A stretch of DNA of 64,000 nt from Marinomonas phaeophyticola (lineage in GTDB: Bacteria; Pseudomonadota; Gammaproteobacteria; Pseudomonadales; Marinomonadaceae). Below are positions 59,888 to 64,000 of this stretch, piece after piece (the stretch's first letter is position 1; each line of letters opens with the position of its first letter). The notes under the pieces were generated by a model. It was not told where the DNA came from. It worked only from the letters and a program-made list of their open reading frames with translations, and did not search any database. The stretch spans positions 1 through 64,000 of the forward strand of contig NZ_JAPUBN010000001.1 of the NCBI RefSeq assembly GCF_026966905.1, given 5' to 3'. The position numbers were made by a program, and so were the translations under genes.

Positions 59888-60856
59888 ATGAAAAATAAAT
59901 TAGGTACTTTGTTAGTGTCTGTAGGCTTAGGGCTAGGTTTAGCCTCTGGTACAGTTATGGCTCAAGAGCGTGTCTTTTTTGGGATTGCAACAGGTGGTAC
60001 AGGAGGAACTTATTATCCTCTTGGCGGAATGTTGGCTCAAGTTATTTCTAATAACTCAGATCTAGGTGATAAAAAAATATCGGCTACCGCTGAAACAGGT
60101 AACGCTTCTGTTGCGAATGCGACCTTGTTAGGGCGTGGTGCGATAGAGTCGGCTTTCGTTGCAGCCGATGTATTGGATGCGGCTTATAATGGTAAAAATC
60201 AGTTTGATGGCAAAGCGATCAAAAACTTGCGTGCGTTAGGTGCCTTATATCCTGAAACGGTACAACTGGTATCACAACCGGGTATTAAAACTTTCTCTGA
60301 TTTGAAGGGTGAATCTGTCAGTTCTGGCTCTCCAGGTTCTGGTCAATGGCAGTTATTAGGTGACTTATTGGTTGCTTATGGTATGGATCGTAAAGATATT
60401 AAAGAAGATTACTCTTCATTTTCACAATCTGCAGAAAAAATCAAAGATGGCAACCTTGGTGCGTCTTTAATTACCGCAGGTTCTCCTACCTCATCCATTG
60501 TTGAACTGTCTAACAGCCATGATGTGAATATTATTCCTTTATCTGGTGCGGCTATTGATAAATTACGTCAAAGCCAACCTTATTACGCTAAAACTGTTTT
60601 GCCAGCAGGGACTTATAAAGGAATTGATAAAGATATCGAAACCATTGCGGTACGTGCAATTTGGGCGTCTCATGCGGATTTATCCGATGACGTAGCTTAT
60701 GCCGTAACGAAAGCCTTGTATGAAAATACAGACACTATGGCTAAAGTTCATGTAAAAGGTAAAGAAATTACGCTGCAAACGGCTTTAGAGTCTGTGTCTA
60801 TTCCATTACACCCAGGTGCTGAGCGTTATTACCGTGAAAAAGGCCTTATTAAATAA
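59888..60856 (+). CDS. TAXI-family TRAP transporter substrate-binding protein
   Basis: A 322-aa secreted protein. Signal peptide residues 1-25 (cleavage at VMAQE). The mature start VFFGIATGGTGGTYYPLGGM is the TAXI hallmark, with later SSGSPGSGQWQLLGDLLVAY. TAXI proteins bind glutamate, related amino acids or other small acids. The fused permease two genes downstream completes the system. The nearby hutF gene hints at histidine-pathway substrates such as urocanate or formiminoglutamate; this is inference. Confidence 0.9.
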   Translation: MKNKLGTLLVSVGLGLGLASGTVMAQERVFFGIATGGTGGTYYPLGGMLAQVISNNSDLGDKKISATAETGNASVANATLLGRGAIESAFVAADVLDAAYNGKNQFDGKAIKNLRALGALYPETVQLVSQPGIKTFSDLKGESVSSGSPGSGQWQLLGDLLVAYGMDRKDIKEDYSSFSQSAEKIKDGNLGASLITAGSPTSSIVELSNSHDVNIIPLSGAAIDKLRQSQPYYAKTVLPAGTYKGIDKDIETIAVRAIWASHADLSDDVAYAVTKALYENTDTMAKVHVKGKEITLQTALESVSIPLHPGAERYYREKGLIK

Positions 60857-61349
60857 GATCTTCTCTTTTGGAATGGGGGTTGTGATCGCCGTAACCCCCT
60901 TTTCTTTATTTGGCTCAGCATTAAGCATTAGCCAAACGAGAAGTGATGTATTTTTAGAGTGTGTTGAATTAAGTGATGATCGCTTTGACTTAAGCTTTAT
61001 CCACTCTGTCTCTCTTACCCCCGTTGTTGATAAATATAGTGTCGTTACCAGAGGTAATGAATTGTCTATTCTTCAGACGGCGGAACATTTTATTGCTCAT
61101 GGGCAGGGGTTGCCATCCTTGTTGAATGAACCCGATGCTTATGATTTTGAGTCTAAGAATGGAGAGTTTATTTTAAAAATGCATCGGGAGATACCTAACC
61201 TGATTGTTCGAACGGATAGTCGATTTCAGAATAGACTCCATACTAGTGATATTACGGTGAACCTTAACCAATGGTCTGATATTGGCTTACATATTGTCCC
61301 AATACAAGCCTGTGAACCAGACGTGACGACGGTGATAAAAAATGAGTAA
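60834..61349 (+). CDS. DUF1850 domain protein of TAXI-TRAP operons
   Basis: About 171 aa. An N-terminal membrane or signal segment is followed by a small beta-rich domain (LECVELSDDRFDLSFIHSVS, VVDKYSVV), the DUF1850 pattern regularly found between TAXI binding proteins and fused TRAP permeases. The start is uncertain: GTG 60834 and GTG 60816 lie within the end of the upstream gene, and ATG 60873 is also possible. Its stop overlaps the permease start by 8 nt. Role unknown, presumably an accessory to the transporter. Confidence 0.8.
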   Translation: MKKALLNKIFSFGMGVVIAVTPFSLFGSALSISQTRSDVFLECVELSDDRFDLSFIHSVSLTPVVDKYSVVTRGNELSILQTAEHFIAHGQGLPSLLNEPDAYDFESKNGEFILKMHREIPNLIVRTDSRFQNRLHTSDITVNLNQWSDIGLHIVPIQACEPDVTTVIKNE

Positions 61350-63576
61350 CATTCATCCAAAGCAAAATGAGAATGAAGCTATTCTTAGTCAAGAAGAGCT
61401 CGATAACTTGGTAAAAAAATACGATAGTGAAAGTAACTTTCGTAACTCAAGAGGCTTATTAAAAATATTTATAACCATAACCTGTGTTGTACTGAGTTTG
61501 TTTCATGTTTATACATCTGGTTTTGGTTTATTAAATGAAATCTCTCATAGAGCAACCCACCTTACTTTTATAATGGGGCTCTTGTTTCTTGTTTTTCCTC
61601 GCAAGGAGCCAAAAAATAAACCATTAAGCATGGTTCTTGGCTTTGCTTATGGTGGGTTCTATTTATTTATTGGCAATCAGCTGGCGACGGCTCTTTCAGG
61701 ACAAATTCCAGCTTGGCAGGTATACAGTATTTACTTATTTACCATCATCATTTCTATCTCGGCACTGCCTCTTTCATTTCTGAGAGAAAAAGCCGGTAGA
61801 GTGGGTGTGTTAGACTGGTTGCTTGCCATCATGGGCGCAAGTTTCTCCGGATATTTAGTCTTCTTCTTTCAAGAAATTTTTGTCATTAATATCGGCTTCC
61901 CGCAACCAGAAGAGTACATAATGGGTGGTATGGCCATTTTATTAGTACTAGAAGGCGCGAGGCGTACCATGGGGGAATCCTTGTCTCTTATTGGTGTTGT
62001 GTCTTTGCTCTATGCCATCTTTGGTCCATCCCTTCCTGGTATGATGGCCCATCGTGGCTACGATATTATTCGCCTAGTCGAGCACCTTTATTTAGGGACT
62101 GAAGGTATTTATGGCATCGCAATTGGTGTCGTTGCAACCTATGTATTTCATTTTGTTTTATTTGGTGTTCTGGCACAGGCATCCGGTCTTGGTAAGTTAT
62201 TTATTGATCTTGCTTCTGTTTTATCCGGCCGCTATGTTGGTGGGCCTGCGAAAGTGTCCGTCGTTTCATCTGGTTTTTTTGGTATGATATCCGGTTCTCC
62301 TGTGGCAAATACGGTTACTACAGGTGCGTTTACTATTCCCATGATGAAAAAGTATGGGTTTAGTGGCCGATTTGCCGCTGCAACGGAAGCCGCTTCTTCT
62401 TGTGGTGGACAAATTACACCTCCTATTATGGGGGCTTCTGCCTTTGTTATGTCGGAAATGCTAGGGGTTCCGTACAACGAATTAATCCTGATAGCTATTA
62501 TTCCAGCGGCATTTCATTACCTGGCTGCCTTATGTATGGTGCATTTTGAAGCGAGGCGTTTAGGCTTAAAAGGCATGCCAGCTTCAGAAATTCCACGCTT
62601 GTCGAATGTTCTTGCTCGCCATTGGCACCAAATGATTCCGCTTATTGTTATGGTGTCTATGTTGCTTATGCAGTTTACTCCATTTTTAGCCGCCTTCTGG
62701 GGAATCATCTTAACGGTTGTCTGTTCTTACATTCCATTAATTTTAAAACCAATGGGCTTTACTCGATTAGATGCTGATAGTGTATTAACACCTAAGAAGC
62801 TGATAGAAGGGCTAGAGGAAGGGGCGAAACAATCTATTGCAATAACCGCTGCATGTGCTTGTGTCGGCTTCTTATTAGGTGTAACGACACTTACTGGTTT
62901 AGGCTTTAAGTTTTCTGGTGCGATTGTTGGATTGGCTACAGACTTAGGTACATGGTTCAGCGCATTGGTTCCTTTTGGTTTACTCGATCAATCTGGTGTT
63001 ATCCTATTTTTTGCCCTCGTTTTGGTTGCGATTGCGTGTATTTTGATGGGGGCGGGTATCCCAACAACGCCAACTTACATCATTCTTGCGTCTATTGTTG
63101 CTCCAGCCTTAGATGACTTCGGTATTGCTATTTTAGCGTCACATTTCTTCATCTTCTACTATGGTGTGCTAGCTGACGTGACGCCTCCTGTGGCTCTGGC
63201 CGCCTATGCAGGAGCTGGTATTGCAGGATCTGAACCAATGAGAACGGGTGTGACGGCATTTAGGTTATCTATGGGTAAAGCTTTAGTTCCCTTTATGTTT
63301 GTCTATGCGCCAAGCTTACTGTTCTTGAACTTTGACGCGATTGAGTTTGCTTTAGCTATGTTTAGTGGCATTTTGTGTATTGTGGCGTTGTCTTCAGCCT
63401 ATATCGGCTTTTTTAATGCGGAATTAAGCACGATGCAAAAAAGACTACTGACGGTTGCGGGTTTGATTTTGGTGGGTAATAACCCTTGGTTAATCGCTAT
63501 TGCTTCTGCTGTTGTATTAACCATACTGTATCGAAATCATATTGCTGGAAATCAGTCACTCTCCTTGAGTTCCTAA
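61342..63576 (+). CDS. TRAP transporter fused permease (small and large subunits)
   Basis: A 744-aa inner-membrane protein with some 16-19 hydrophobic segments. The first third corresponds to the small DctQ-type subunit and the remainder to the large DctM-type subunit. The DctM part shows VSSGFFGMISGSPVANTVTT, the family motif around SSCGGQITPPIMGASAF, and GAGIPTTPTYIIL with DVTPPVALAAYAGA. Fusion of this kind is the rule for TAXI-type TRAP systems. It uses the sodium gradient to import the ligand delivered by the TAXI binding protein. Confidence 0.92.
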   Translation: MSNIHPKQNENEAILSQEELDNLVKKYDSESNFRNSRGLLKIFITITCVVLSLFHVYTSGFGLLNEISHRATHLTFIMGLLFLVFPRKEPKNKPLSMVLGFAYGGFYLFIGNQLATALSGQIPAWQVYSIYLFTIIISISALPLSFLREKAGRVGVLDWLLAIMGASFSGYLVFFFQEIFVINIGFPQPEEYIMGGMAILLVLEGARRTMGESLSLIGVVSLLYAIFGPSLPGMMAHRGYDIIRLVEHLYLGTEGIYGIAIGVVATYVFHFVLFGVLAQASGLGKLFIDLASVLSGRYVGGPAKVSVVSSGFFGMISGSPVANTVTTGAFTIPMMKKYGFSGRFAAATEAASSCGGQITPPIMGASAFVMSEMLGVPYNELILIAIIPAAFHYLAALCMVHFEARRLGLKGMPASEIPRLSNVLARHWHQMIPLIVMVSMLLMQFTPFLAAFWGIILTVVCSYIPLILKPMGFTRLDADSVLTPKKLIEGLEEGAKQSIAITAACACVGFLLGVTTLTGLGFKFSGAIVGLATDLGTWFSALVPFGLLDQSGVILFFALVLVAIACILMGAGIPTTPTYIILASIVAPALDDFGIAILASHFFIFYYGVLADVTPPVALAAYAGAGIAGSEPMRTGVTAFRLSMGKALVPFMFVYAPSLLFLNFDAIEFALAMFSGILCIVALSSAYIGFFNAELSTMQKRLLTVAGLILVGNNPWLIAIASAVVLTILYRNHIAGNQSLSLSS

Positions 63577-63811
63577 GTACATCTAATCATCTCTAACTAA
63601 CACTTTATTGAGATAATAATGGCATTTTCTTATTTATAAATAAGAAAATGCCTGTCTATCGAGAGAGCATAAGGGGTTATTGTTTCTATTTTTACCCTTA
63701 GTAAAGTGTATCTATTCACTCATATAATCGGTACTTAGAGGTTATATAAGTGGTGTAATGACCTCTTTTTATTTGAAAAAAATGATCGATTTATTTAATG
63801 AGGATACTGTT
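63577..63811. other. Gap between TRAP permease and hutF
   Basis: About 235 bp. It contains an AT-rich hairpin around 63617-63653 (ggcattttcttattta pairing with taaataagaaaatgcc). With so few flanking T residues it is only a possible terminator. Confidence 0.5.
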
Positions 63812-64000
63812 GTGACACAGAATATTTGCCAGCAAGCCTATTTTGCCAAACGTGCTTTATTGTCTAATGGCTGGGAGCATAATGTTCGTTTTATTGTTAA
63901 AAGTGGGCACATTCACTCAATTGTGGCGGATAGTGATCAACAATCTAGCGACATATTTTTATCTGGTCCCGTGTTACCTACGCTTGCGAACTTGCATTCT
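63812..64000 (+). CDS. hutF: HutF, formimidoylglutamate deiminase (N terminus only)
   Basis: The frame from GTG 63812 runs off the window after 63 codons. AKRALLSNGWEHNVRFIVKS and GPVLPTLANLHS (the latter the amidohydrolase metal-binding start) match the N terminus of HutF, which deiminates N-formimino-glutamate to N-formylglutamate in the five-step histidine degradation route. GTG 63812 is chosen because it follows a gagga site by seven bases; an in-frame ATG at 63782 is an alternative. It lies downstream of a TAXI-TRAP transporter. Confidence 0.82.
   Translation, partial: MTQNICQQAYFAKRALLSNGWEHNVRFIVKSGHIHSIVADSDQQSSDIFLSGPVLPTLANLHS

Overview
The window is chromosomal DNA of an AT-rich (about 40% GC by eye) marine-type gammaproteobacterium, most like Oceanospirillales and Marinomonas in particular. 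That placement is inferred from protein flavour and from the mix of choline, choline sulfate and sarcosine use; no search was run. It opens inside a 23S rRNA gene (the 5' third lies outside), followed by 5S rRNA, the rrn terminator and three tandem 97-bp palindromic repeats.

Layout. 2.8-7.7 kb: AEC-type permease, Gfo/Idh/MocA oxidoreductase with a histidine-rich tail, YceH-family protein, sterol desaturase-like membrane hydroxylase, MalY/PatB-type PLP enzyme. 8.0-18.4 kb: osmolyte locus with BetI regulator, choline ABC transporter ChoXWV, LysR regulator of the choline-sulfate type, MFS permease, galU, choline sulfatase betC and a second ChoX-like binding protein; no betA or betB is present. 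18.4-21.5 kb: tRNA-Leu(CAA), a flavoprotein, a degenerate EAL-HDOD protein, tRNA-Ala(GGC). 21.6-30.9 kb: recC-recB-recD, tightly overlapped. 31-43.6 kb: housekeeping genes (trpS, Tim44-like protein, cheW, gsk, moeB-like, trxB, ppa, ihfB-lapA-lapB-pyrF, comEA-like, uvrB with a LexA box, yciA). 43.7-51.4 kb: tRNA-Val(GAC), a decayed GNAT gene, LysE exporter, LysR regulator, then a PEBP-YHYH fusion protein, a small secreted protein and a BaeSR-like two-component system. 51.5-59.3 kb: IclR regulator divergent from purU-folD-soxBDAG. 59.9-64 kb: TAXI TRAP transporter (binding protein, DUF1850 protein, fused permease) and the start of hutF.

The metabolic logic is coherent. Choline-O-sulfate and choline are imported, and the sulfate ester is cleaved by BetC. 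Betaine formation must be encoded elsewhere. At the far end, heterotetrameric sarcosine oxidase demethylates sarcosine to glycine, and FolD and PurU carry the released one-carbon unit to formate with recovery of free tetrahydrofolate.

The most striking sequence-level pattern is six frame breaks in five otherwise well-conserved genes (MFS permease, betC, recD, gsk twice, soxA). Each sits in a homopolymer run and each is repaired by adding exactly one base of the same kind. That uniform polarity points to homopolymer under-calling in the assembly rather than to pseudogenes, although two G6 tracts in the choline-sulfate region could also be phase-variable.
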